Below, piece by piece: positions 1-6,583 of a DNA stretch of 8,140 nt (the stretch's first letter is position 1; every line of letters starts with the position of its first letter). The stretch is from an uncultured Capnocytophaga sp. (GTDB lineage Bacteria > Bacteroidota > Bacteroidia > Flavobacteriales > Flavobacteriaceae), in assembly GCA_915070235.1 (NCBI GenBank), contig CAJZFM010000086.1:1-8140 (forward strand), written 5' to 3'. A program made the translations under genes and the position numbers. Below the pieces are notes generated by a model, which saw only the letters and a list, made by a program, of their open reading frames with translations, made no database searches and was not told where the DNA came from.

Positions 1-86
1 CCGCCGATGCGCTCACTGGCTCCATAGAGTGCCGCCAACCCCCCAAGAGAGTCAGCGTAGCGGAGATGTTTGGACTTCGGTAATGA
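1..86 (-). other. Open reading segment of unknown status, running off the left edge
   Basis: On the minus strand one frame stays open from a stop at 89-87 to the window edge. It reads, in part, LRYADSLGGLAALYGASERIG, which has a protein-like composition. There is no ATG in this frame inside the window; the only in-frame alternative start is a TTG in the LGGLAAL stretch. A plus-strand frame (3-83, ending in TAA at 81-83) is also open but has a less convincing composition. This could be the 5' part of a gene with a non-ATG start, a gene remnant truncated by the adjacent 7-bp array, or chance. I do not recognise a family. Confidence that it encodes a protein is low. Confidence 0.2.
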
Positions 87-188
87 TTAATGTTTAATGA
101 TTAATGCCATTAATCATTGCTGGCATTAAACATTAAACATTGTTGGCATTAATAATTAATCATTAATCATTGGTCATTAATCATTAAA
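81..188. repeat. Degenerate heptanucleotide array with an orientation switch, upstream of the dcu gene
   Basis: Four direct 7-bp units (TAATGAT, TAATGTT, TAATGAT, TAATGCC) fill 81-108. From about 108 to 188 the same unit appears in inverted form as CATTAAT/CATTAAA, with variants CATTGGT (168-174) and AATTAAT (154-160). Two 9-bp variants, CATTGCTGG (115-123) and CATTGTTGG (138-146), head a 23-bp higher-order tandem repeat (115-137 and 138-160, 19 of 23 identical). The array sits immediately upstream of a TAnnTTTG promoter and supplies its -33 TTG. No open frame of interest lies inside it. The function is unknown; repeat-driven variation of promoter spacing is possible but not shown. Confidence 0.85.
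82..171. repeat. 27-bp near-perfect inverted repeat inside the heptad array
   Basis: The arm at 82-108 is complementary to the arm at 145-171 at 25 of 27 positions, separated by 36 bp. Nested within it is a tight palindrome: AATGATTAAT (96-105), three spacer bases GCC, then ATTAATCATT (109-118). The second arm overlaps the predicted -33 element (170-172). The predicted transcript starts downstream of it, so any structure would form in DNA or in read-through RNA, not in the mature dcu leader. Confidence 0.75.
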
Positions 189-200
189 TTCGTATCTTTG
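170..200 (+). promoter_or_regulatory. Bacteroidota-type promoter (-33 TTG / -7 TAnnTTTG) for the dcu gene
   Basis: TATCTTTG at 193-200 matches the Bacteroidota -7 consensus TAnnTTTG exactly. A TTG at 170-172 lies 20 bp upstream, within the spacing known for this class. The predicted start of transcription is around 206, giving a leader of roughly 25 nt before the first ATG. The TTG comes from the variant repeat unit CATTGGT of the array. Confidence 0.75.
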
Positions 201-231
201 TCGCTCATAAGAACCACCTTAATTTATTGCT

Positions 232-1557
232 ATGATTTACATGGAACTATTGGTTGTCCTTGCCGCTATATTCATTGGTGCAAGAGTCGGAGGTATCGGC
301 TTGGGTATCTTCGGTATGATGGGATTGGGCGTCTTGGTCTTTGGTTTTGGCCTCAAGCCTGGTAACCCGCCTATCGATGTGATGCTGATCATCGTGGCTG
401 TGATTACCGCCGCGGCTACCTTGCAAGCAGCAGGGGGGCTGGATTACTTGGTCAAAGTGGCCGAGAAAATCCTGCGTAGAAACCCTGCTATGATTACCTT
501 CTTGGCGCCTGTAGTTTGCTATTTCTTTACTTTGTTCTCTGGAACAGGACATATTGCTTACTCGCTGCTTCCGATTATCTCGGAGATCGCCACCGATAGC
601 AAGGTACGCCCTGAGCGTCCCCTCTCTATCTCGGTAATCGCCTCCCAACAGGCCATTACTGCCAGCCCTATCTCAGCCGCTACGGCCGCTTTGCTCTCAG
701 CTGAGCTTTTGGGCAACAAGGGCATCACCTTGGGCAATATACTTATGGTGTGTATCCCCGCCACTCTTATCGGGGTAATTGTAGGGGCTATCGCAGTGAA
801 TTTCGTCGGGGTTCCTTTGGAAAAAGACCCTGAGTACCTGCGTCGTATACAAGAGGGTATTCTCAGCCAAGACAAGAGTGAGAAAGCTGTCCCAAGCCCT
901 CAGGAGCAGAAACGCGCCAAGACCTCTGTGATTATATTTCTATTAGGGGTATTCTCTATTGTACTTTTCGGTTCTGTAGAGACACTACGACCTACATTCA
1001 CCATTGACGGAAAAGCGGTACAACTGGGTATGACGCAGACCATTGAGATTGTAATGATGTCTACCGCTGGCCTTATGCTGATCCTCTCCAAGGCGGATAT
1101 CAACAAGGCTGTCAAGGGTTCCGTTTTTATCGCAGGTATGCAAGCGGTGATTGCCATTTTCGGAATTGCTTGGATGGGCGACACGTATTTCAATGGCAAT
1201 ATTGAGTTTTTCAAAGACCATATAGCCGAGATTGTCAACCAGTATCCTTTCCTTTTTGCCGTAGCGCTCTTTGTCATGTCTATTTTTCTTTTCAGTCAAG
1301 CGGCTACCGTACGTACGCTCTACCCCTTGGGATTAGGATTGGGTATCTCTCCCCTTGCTATGGTGGCTATGTTCCCCGCGGTCAATGGGTATTTCTTTAT
1401 TCCGAACTATCCAACCGTAGTGGCTGCGATCAACTTTGACCGTACAGGTACCACACACATTGGCAAGTATGTGCTCAACCACTCCTTCCAGCTCCCTGGC
1501 TTTGTGGCGACTATTGTGGCTATTGTGGTGGGGTATCTCATTATCGCCTTTATGTAA
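232..1557 (+). CDS. dcuB: Anaerobic C4-dicarboxylate transporter, DcuA/DcuB family
   Basis: Inner-membrane carrier expected to exchange or take up C4-dicarboxylates (fumarate, malate, aspartate, succinate), typically fumarate/succinate antiport in anaerobic respiration. The 441-residue length matches the family (E. coli DcuA 433, DcuB 446). Recognisable family segments are GARVGGIGLG (16-25), GGLDYLVKVAEK (68-79), LRRNP (81-85), SGTGH (103-107), ITASPISAA (142-150), GIAWMGDT (311-318), SQAAT (355-359), PNYPTVVAA (391-399) and DRTGTTHIGK (403-412). Many hydrophobic helices flank a hydrophilic loop at about 195-230. It mixes DcuA-like (ITASPISAA, GGLDYLV) and DcuB-like (RPERP, DRSGTTHIG-type) signatures, so the family is clear but the A/B subtype and symbol are not. 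A second in-frame ATG at 241 would give 438 residues, beginning MELLVVLAAIF, and is as likely a start. The gene has its own promoter; sppA follows after 22 bp. Confidence 0.93.
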   Translation: MIYMELLVVLAAIFIGARVGGIGLGIFGMMGLGVLVFGFGLKPGNPPIDVMLIIVAVITAAATLQAAGGLDYLVKVAEKILRRNPAMITFLAPVVCYFFTLFSGTGHIAYSLLPIISEIATDSKVRPERPLSISVIASQQAITASPISAATAALLSAELLGNKGITLGNILMVCIPATLIGVIVGAIAVNFVGVPLEKDPEYLRRIQEGILSQDKSEKAVPSPQEQKRAKTSVIIFLLGVFSIVLFGSVETLRPTFTIDGKAVQLGMTQTIEIVMMSTAGLMLILSKADINKAVKGSVFIAGMQAVIAIFGIAWMGDTYFNGNIEFFKDHIAEIVNQYPFLFAVALFVMSIFLFSQAATVRTLYPLGLGLGISPLAMVAMFPAVNGYFFIPNYPTVVAAINFDRTGTTHIGKYVLNHSFQLPGFVATIVAIVVGYLIIAFM

Positions 1558-1579
1558 CTGATTATCAAAACTATAATAA

Positions 1580-3370
1580 ATGAAATTTTTTAAAACTGTT
1601 TTAGCGGTTATGGTGGGGTTCTTCTCCTCCATATTCCTTACTTTTTCTATTCTTATTGCTTTGGCTTCTTTCTTTTCCCCAGAGGAAGATTCTCTTGAGA
1701 TTAAGGACAACACTATACTTTCCTTAGACTTCCAGCAGGAGGTGTATGAGTATAGTAATCCTATACACATCAAGGATTTTAACTATGACATCAGCCAAGA
1801 TAATACCCTGACAGCGATTCTAAGGGCAATTGAATATGCTAAGACCGACAAGCATATCAAGGGAATTGTACTGGGAGGCACCCAAGGCATCAAGGGGCGT
1901 GCTCACTTGCAGGATATTCGTGAGGCAGTGGAGGATTTCAAGACCTCTGGCAAGTTTGTCTATGCCTTTAGCGAAGGAGCAACCCAGTCGGATTATCTCT
2001 TGCAGAGTGTGGCCGATTCACTCTTCGTGGGTACCCTCTCCGAGCTCAATGTACAGGGACTTAGTGCTGAAGTACTCTATTACAAGGATTTACAGGAGAA
2101 AACAGGAATCCACATGGAAGTCTTCCGCCATGGTAAGTACAAAAGTGCCGTAGAGCCTTTCCTTGAAAACAGCATGAGTGAGGCCAACCGCGAACAGATA
2201 AAGGCTTACCTTAACTCCTTGTGGGAAAACTATGCCCATGATGTGGCGCAAAGCCGTGGTTTTTCTGTAAGTGACCTCAACCAGATTGCCGACAGCCTTT
2301 GGGGGCGTACCCCTGAGCTGGCACTCTCTCACCACTTAGTGGATAAGATTGTCTTCAAAGATGAGTTTGAAAAAAGCCTATGCAAGGCCACTGGAGTCAA
2401 GAAAGTAAAGGATCTTGAATTAGTCCCTATAGAAAAATATACAGAGAAAGTAACCGTTGAGTACAAAAAGAGCTTGCTCAAAAAGCGAAAGAAAGAACAT
2501 ATCGCGGTGATCTTCTGCAATGGAGAAATCGTATATGGCCCCTCCGAGGAATCTACAGTAGGCAATGAGACTATTATCCAAGCCCTACGACAAGCCCGCG
2601 ACAAGGAGTCTGTCAAGGCCATTGTGCTACGTGTGAATTCCCCTGGGGGAAGTGGCTTGGCTTCTGAGCTGATACATAGGGAGATAGAACTTACCCAAAA
2701 GGTAAAACCTGTCTATACTTCTATGGGCAACTTGGCCGCTTCGGGTGGTTACTATATCGCTTGCAACTCCAAGCGTATCTTTGCCGATAAGCAGACCATT
2801 ACGGGCTCTATCGGGGTCTTTGGTATATTGCCTAATTTCAAAGATTTGGCCGACAAATGGGGTATCAACAGCGAACAGGTTCAGACGCACCCCAATGCAT
2901 TTACCTATAGTTTGTTTGAGAAAACACCTGAGAAAACCCGCCAAGTATTCACCGAAGGAATTGAGCTATTTTATAAGAAATTTGTTCAACGGGTAGCCGA
3001 CGGACGCCATATGAGCTGGGAGCAAGTGGATTCCATAGCTCAAGGACGTGTATGGACGGGTGTCGATGCACTGAAATTAGGCCTTGTAGATGAAATAGGT
3101 AGCCTCAAGCAGACCATTGCTTATGCTGCCAAGGAAAACAACCTCTCCGAAGATAACTATAGCCTTTTGGCTTATCCTGTCGTAGAAATTGATTTCTCTA
3201 ATTTCATGAAGAAGCGCTTCCGTGCCTCTACCCAAGCCGAACTTAGAGAGATGATAAGGCAAGAAATAGGTACCAATATGTATCAGGGAATGCAGCAGCT
3301 TAAGAATGCTGTCCCCTCCTCTGGCGCCTTCTTACAAGCAAGAATGCCGTATGATGTGTATATCAAATAA
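1580..3370 (+). CDS. sppA: Signal peptide peptidase SppA, 67K type
   Basis: Membrane-anchored serine protease with a Ser/Lys dyad that degrades cleaved signal peptides left in the cytoplasmic membrane. It has 596 residues, the size of the long duplicated form (E. coli 618). One N-terminal membrane segment spans about residues 8-32. Two S49-type domains follow. The N-terminal one carries the catalytic lysine in GKYKSAVEPF (K188, equivalent to E. coli K209). The C-terminal one carries RVNSPGGSG (351-359), the nucleophile in NLAASGGYY (S388, equivalent to E. coli S409) and TGSIGVFG (408-415). A basic linker (KKSLLKKRKKE, about 296-306) joins the halves. Both catalytic residues are present, so an active enzyme is expected. 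No TAnnTTTG element lies in the 22-bp gap after the dcu gene, so co-transcription is plausible although the functions are unrelated. It converges on the GT5-like gene with 19 bp between stops. Confidence 0.95.
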   Translation: MKFFKTVLAVMVGFFSSIFLTFSILIALASFFSPEEDSLEIKDNTILSLDFQQEVYEYSNPIHIKDFNYDISQDNTLTAILRAIEYAKTDKHIKGIVLGGTQGIKGRAHLQDIREAVEDFKTSGKFVYAFSEGATQSDYLLQSVADSLFVGTLSELNVQGLSAEVLYYKDLQEKTGIHMEVFRHGKYKSAVEPFLENSMSEANREQIKAYLNSLWENYAHDVAQSRGFSVSDLNQIADSLWGRTPELALSHHLVDKIVFKDEFEKSLCKATGVKKVKDLELVPIEKYTEKVTVEYKKSLLKKRKKEHIAVIFCNGEIVYGPSEESTVGNETIIQALRQARDKESVKAIVLRVNSPGGSGLASELIHREIELTQKVKPVYTSMGNLAASGGYYIACNSKRIFADKQTITGSIGVFGILPNFKDLADKWGINSEQVQTHPNAFTYSLFEKTPEKTRQVFTEGIELFYKKFVQRVADGRHMSWEQVDSIAQGRVWTGVDALKLGLVDEIGSLKQTIAYAAKENNLSEDNYSLLAYPVVEIDFSNFMKKRFRASTQAELREMIRQEIGTNMYQGMQQLKNAVPSSGAFLQARMPYDVYIK

Positions 3371-3389
3371 AGTAGATAGCCTATAGAGA

Positions 3390-4196
3390 TTACTTGTGCA
3401 TGAGTTCCTTATAGAACTGAGGATACACCTTACAAGTAGCCTCTATAGTCTCTCCTTGAAGAAAAGGCTTGCCTGTGCTCTGTATATAGTCTATAGCCTC
3501 TTGGGGAAGAGTACCCTTTATGGTCGTAATGGCATCGGAATAACGGCTGGCAATCTTGATGAGATTTAGGCTATGAGGCTCTCTTAGTTCCTCAGCTTCC
3601 TTTTCCGAAATTTCGTCAAAGCCTACTTTGGAAAGTAGTGCCGCATCCAGCTGCCCCTCAAAGGGAGAACGCAAAAAGCAAGTAATAGTTTGGGTATTGT
3701 AGAAGATAGGTTCGTCCTTGTAGTAGGTTTTTAAGTAGAGTGGAAGCAGTGCCCCGAGCCAACCCTGTATATGGATCAGATCTGGAGACCAATTGAGTTT
3801 CTTAACTGTCTCTATGATACCCTTAGCAAAGAAGATACAGCGCTCATCATTGTCAGCATAGAGCTTGCCTTGGTCGTCAAAGGCATCTTCTTGCTTGAAA
3901 TATTCGTCATTATCAATAAAATACACCTGCATACGCTCCTTTTGGATAGAGGCTACTTTGACAATCAGCGGCATATCCACATCATTGATAACTAAGTTCA
4001 TTCCTGAAAGACGAATCACCTCATGCAACTGATGTCGGCGTTCGTTGATGTCTCCATAACGGGGCGTAAAGATACGCAATTGTCCTCCTGTGGTATTCAG
4101 AGCTCGTGCCAAATCAAAAGCGCGTTGGGCTATTTCTGTTTCTGCCTGATAGGGCAACACCTCAGAGGAAACATAAAGTATCTTTTTATTTTTCAT
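3390..4196 (-). CDS. GT5-like (glycogen/starch synthase N-terminal domain) protein
   Basis: The protein has 268 residues, about the N-terminal half of a glycogen synthase (usually about 470-500). Matching features are the opening KKILYVSSEVLP (4-15, compare the GlgA start K-V-L-F-V-A-S-E), PRYGD (45-49), DNDERCIFFAKG (115-126, compare DNAERF), PDLIHIQGWLGALLPLYLK (138-156, compare PDIVH..DW..ALLPLYLK) and a segment resembling FNPQ..H from about 163. The KTGGLGDV substrate-binding loop is replaced by YQAETEIAQ (16-24), and the His-Asp-Trp motif reads Gln-Gly-Trp. The C-terminal GT1-like domain with the second nucleotide-sugar half-site is absent. It ends at a clean stop with no remnant of the missing half beyond, so it is a compact single-domain protein rather than a fresh truncation. 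I recall similar short 'glycogen synthase' annotations beside panC in Flavobacteriia. Enzymatic activity is doubtful and the true role unknown. It is transcribed from its own promoter, divergent from panC. Confidence 0.85.
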   Translation of the reverse strand: MKNKKILYVSSEVLPYQAETEIAQRAFDLARALNTTGGQLRIFTPRYGDINERRHQLHEVIRLSGMNLVINDVDMPLIVKVASIQKERMQVYFIDNDEYFKQEDAFDDQGKLYADNDERCIFFAKGIIETVKKLNWSPDLIHIQGWLGALLPLYLKTYYKDEPIFYNTQTITCFLRSPFEGQLDAALLSKVGFDEISEKEAEELREPHSLNLIKIASRYSDAITTIKGTLPQEAIDYIQSTGKPFLQGETIEATCKVYPQFYKELMHK

Positions 4197-4230
4197 AAGC
4201 GTACTTATTTAGACGAAAAACATTCAGGCA

Positions 4231-4257
4231 CAAAGTTACAAAAAAAATTATAAACAA
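4231..4257 (-). promoter_or_regulatory. Bacteroidota-type promoter for the GT5-like gene
   Basis: On the minus strand TAACTTTG (4238-4231) is an exact TAnnTTTG match, followed by a leader of about 28 nt to the ATG at 4196. The nearest upstream TTG (4257-4255) is 16 bp away, slightly short for the class, so the -33 part is less certain than the -7 part. It lies in the 101-bp AT-rich divergent spacer shared with panC. Confidence 0.65.
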
Positions 4258-4297
4258 CCTACTATCAACGAAAAATAGTTATGTAAATTCATAAAAA

Positions 4298-5143
4298 ATG
4301 CAAATTTTTAACAAGAAATTAGATTTACAATCTTTTTTGGCTCCATTATTCCAAGAAAAAAAATCAGTAGGCCTTGTCCCTACCATGGGAGCGCTCCACA
4401 ACGGACATCTGTCCTTGATGAAAAAAGCCTTGCAAGAGAACGACCAAGTGGTGGTCAGTATCTTTGTGAACCCCACTCAGTTCAACAATGCGGAAGATTT
4501 AGAGAAGTACCCACGCAACCTTGAAAAGGACGTGGCTACCATCACCAGCCTATCGGACAAGATTGTGCTCTTTGCCCCCGAAATTTCCGAAATGTATGAG
4601 GGTACTCCCACCTCTGGTAATTATGATTTTCAGGGCTTGGACAAGGTCATGGAAGGTGCCTTCAGAGCAGGACACTTTGAGGGAGTGGCCACTATTGTAG
4701 AAAAACTCTTTAGACTGGTAACCCCTACCCGTGCTTATTTTGGGGAAAAGGACTACCAACAAATATTGATTATCAAGCGTATGGTCGCCCAGCGAGACCT
4801 ACCTGTGATTATAGTGCCTTGCCCTATCATCAGGGAAGAAAGCGGCCTTGCGATGAGCTCACGCAACGAGCGACTCTCCAGCGAAGGACGCCAGCAGGCA
4901 GCTTTTATCTACAAGGTACTCCAAGAGGCCAAAGCGCGCTTTGCTTCCAGCTCCATTGCCGAGGTAAAGGCTTTCGTTGAGCAAGAATTTGCCCAAGCAC
5001 CTACTTTGGATTTGGAGTATTTCTTGATTGTAGATGAAAACACCCTCCAAGAGGCCACCCAAAAGCAAGCCCACAAGGCTTACCGTGCTTTTGTCGCCGC
5101 TTATATTGAGGGCGTACGACTTATTGATAACCTTTCCTTATAG
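4298..5143 (+). CDS. panC: Pantothenate synthetase (pantoate--beta-alanine ligase)
   Basis: Cytoplasmic enzyme joining pantoate and beta-alanine with ATP through a pantoyl-adenylate to make pantothenate, the vitamin B5 precursor of coenzyme A. The 281 residues match the family (E. coli 283). Visible motifs are PTMGALHNGH (28-37, with the HxGH nucleotide-binding signature H34/H37), VSIFVNPTQF (53-62), GHFEGVATIVEKLF (125-138), FGEKDYQQ (148-155) and the KMSKS-like MSSRNERLS (186-194). All key segments are present, so it should be active. The ATG at 4298 follows an A-rich stretch (ATAAAAA), the usual Bacteroidota initiation context, and puts the motifs at normal distances. No panD or panB is visible next to it; the following gene is an RNA methyltransferase only two bases away, so the pair is probably one transcript. 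Confidence 0.97.
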   Translation: MQIFNKKLDLQSFLAPLFQEKKSVGLVPTMGALHNGHLSLMKKALQENDQVVVSIFVNPTQFNNAEDLEKYPRNLEKDVATITSLSDKIVLFAPEISEMYEGTPTSGNYDFQGLDKVMEGAFRAGHFEGVATIVEKLFRLVTPTRAYFGEKDYQQILIIKRMVAQRDLPVIIVPCPIIREESGLAMSSRNERLSSEGRQQAAFIYKVLQEAKARFASSSIAEVKAFVEQEFAQAPTLDLEYFLIVDENTLQEATQKQAHKAYRAFVAAYIEGVRLIDNLSL

Positions 5144-5145
5144 AC

Positions 5146-5934
5146 ATGCAACAGATTACCAGCCTACAGAATCCCCTTGTCAAATACCTCTTTACCCTCA
5201 CCCAAAAGTCCAAGCAGCGCAAGGAACATCAACAATTTCTTATAGAAGGAAAACGCGAGATTACCTTGGCCTTACAGGCAGGCTACCTCATTGAGCAGTT
5301 ATTCATCTGCCCCGCTATCCTAAGCGAGGCTGAGGTGGAAAGACTTTTCTCAGGGTATAGGTGTACCGCTATTTCAGCAGAGGTGTATGAGAAGCTCACC
5401 TACCGCTCCTCTACCGAGGGGATATTGGCGCTGGCACAGTGTAAAGACCATGCGCTTTCTGGAAGTGTATTCCAAAAAGCGCATCCTTTAGTCTTGGTTG
5501 CCGAAGCTCCCGAAAAACCTGGCAACATTGGGGCACTACTACGTACCGCCGATGCCGCAGGGATTGATGCCGTCTATATCGCCAATCCTAAGACAGACCT
5601 GTACAATCCCAATATTATCCGCTCCAGCGTGGGTACAGTCTTTACTGTTCCTATTTTTATGGGCAGTAGTGGGGATATTCGCTCTCACTTACAGCAGCAG
5701 GGCTTTGCTATCTATTGTGCCGCTCTTTCAGCCTCTGTGCCTTATGATGAAGTGTCCTATAGGGAGCGTACCGCTATTGTGGTAGGTACCGAGGACATTG
5801 GCCTCTCCCCTACTTGGCTGGAGGCTTCCTCCCAGAATATTATCATCCCTATGCAGGGCAAAATTGACTCTATGAATGTATCGGTCAGTGCGGCCATCCT
5901 TATCTTTGAGGCTGTCCGACAGCGAAAAGGCTAA
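5146..5934 (+). CDS. TrmH/SpoU-family RNA 2'-O-methyltransferase
   Basis: SPOUT (trefoil-knot) methyltransferase expected to use S-adenosylmethionine to methylate a ribose 2'-OH in rRNA or tRNA. It has 262 residues. The N-terminal part (about 1-100) resembles the SpoU substrate-binding domain: ITSLQNPLVKYL, then FLIEGKREITLAL. The catalytic domain carries motif 1, EKPGNIGALLRTADA (123-137, with N127 and R133), motif 2, VVGTEDIGLS (212-221, with E216), and motif 3, IPMQGKIDSMNVSVSAA (234-250, with N244). It resembles the TrmH/RlmB-type proteins annotated as '23S rRNA methyltransferase', but the exact target cannot be read from sequence. The start at 5146 is two bases after the panC stop, which suggests translational coupling. 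Its TAA overlaps the stop of the convergent ktrA gene. Confidence 0.93.
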   Translation: MQQITSLQNPLVKYLFTLTQKSKQRKEHQQFLIEGKREITLALQAGYLIEQLFICPAILSEAEVERLFSGYRCTAISAEVYEKLTYRSSTEGILALAQCKDHALSGSVFQKAHPLVLVAEAPEKPGNIGALLRTADAAGIDAVYIANPKTDLYNPNIIRSSVGTVFTVPIFMGSSGDIRSHLQQQGFAIYCAALSASVPYDEVSYRERTAIVVGTEDIGLSPTWLEASSQNIIIPMQGKIDSMNVSVSAAILIFEAVRQRKG

Positions 5935-6581
5935 ACAATTTTCCCGATAGAGTTCTCTCTGGCCAGTACAATAAGTAAGTCTTCCTTATCCAAGCGAAGA
6001 TTCGGATCTGGGGTTACATTCATCTTGCCATCACCATGCTTGACCGCCAATATATTGATCTCATACTTATGCCTTAAGTTCAGCTCCATAAGCGACTTGC
6101 CTACATAGCTCTTTGGAATTTTGACCTCGTAGATAAAATAGTCCTCCGAGAACTTAAAGTATTCTATGATCGTAGGGTGTAGCACAGAGTAGGCTATCTT
6201 TTCCCCCATGGACTCCTCTGGAAAAACCACTTGGGTAGCCCCAATCTTTTCCAAAACACGACCTTGGGTGTGATTCACTGCCTTACAGATGATATCTTTC
6301 ACGCCTAACTCCTTTAGGTGCAAGGTGATCAGTATGCTCGCTTGTATATTGTCTCCTACACTGACAAAGGCCATATCAAAGTCGTCTTTCACTACGTTCT
6401 TTAGGGCTATCTCATCGGTAGCATCCAAGATAACGGCATCATCTATGATACCCTCATTCAGGGCTTGCTTGATCAGTTCCTCATTGGCATCAATAGCCAG
6501 TACAGTGGATTTATTTTTATAAAGGGTCTTGGCTACGGATTTACCAAATTCGCCCAAACCTATGACTAAAAAACTTTTCAT
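5931..6581 (-). CDS. ktrA: Potassium-uptake regulatory subunit KtrA/TrkA (RCK domain protein)
   Basis: Cytoplasmic gating subunit that forms a ring under the KtrB pore and opens or closes K+ uptake in response to bound nucleotide (ATP/ADP or NAD(H)). It has 216 residues, the size of single-RCK KtrA (about 220) rather than the double-RCK TrkA of E. coli (458). The N-terminal Rossmann fold has VIGLGEFG (6-13, glycines 8, 10 and 13) and the acidic residue ending strand 2 in AIDAN (D31). DATDE (53-57), SVGDN (74-78) and FPEESMGEKIA (120-130) are also typical. An RCK_C (TrkA-C) domain covers about 140-216, with KSLMELNLR (162-170) and LLIVLAR (202-208). The ATG lies two bases after the ktrB stop, with AGGA a few bases upstream, so the two form an operon. 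Its stop TAG (5933-5931) overlaps the TAA of the convergent methyltransferase gene. Confidence 0.94.
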   Translation of the reverse strand: MKSFLVIGLGEFGKSVAKTLYKNKSTVLAIDANEELIKQALNEGIIDDAVILDATDEIALKNVVKDDFDMAFVSVGDNIQASILITLHLKELGVKDIICKAVNHTQGRVLEKIGATQVVFPEESMGEKIAYSVLHPTIIEYFKFSEDYFIYEVKIPKSYVGKSLMELNLRHKYEINILAVKHGDGKMNVTPDPNLRLDKEDLLIVLARENSIGKIV

Positions 6582-6583
6582 AA

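Noticed and set aside
82..171. Terminal inverted repeats of an insertion sequence
   Set aside because: The arms are only 36 bp apart with no transposase and no target-site duplication; the symmetry is explained by opposed heptad units.
558..1773. Several minus-strand open frames of about 100-146 codons across the dcu and sppA genes
   Set aside because: They lie opposite strongly recognised genes, have no family motifs and show low-complexity or implausible composition. They are shadows of the real frames.
3371..3389. Rho-independent terminator between sppA and the GT5-like gene
   Set aside because: The 19-bp gap and its flanks have only short, interrupted complementarity (AGTA...TACT) and no GC-rich stem with a T tract.
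4276..4283. TAGTTATG as a possible -7 element for panC
   Set aside because: It has one mismatch to TAnnTTTG, no TTG at the expected distance upstream, and would leave a leader of only a few bases. It is too weak to list as a promoter.
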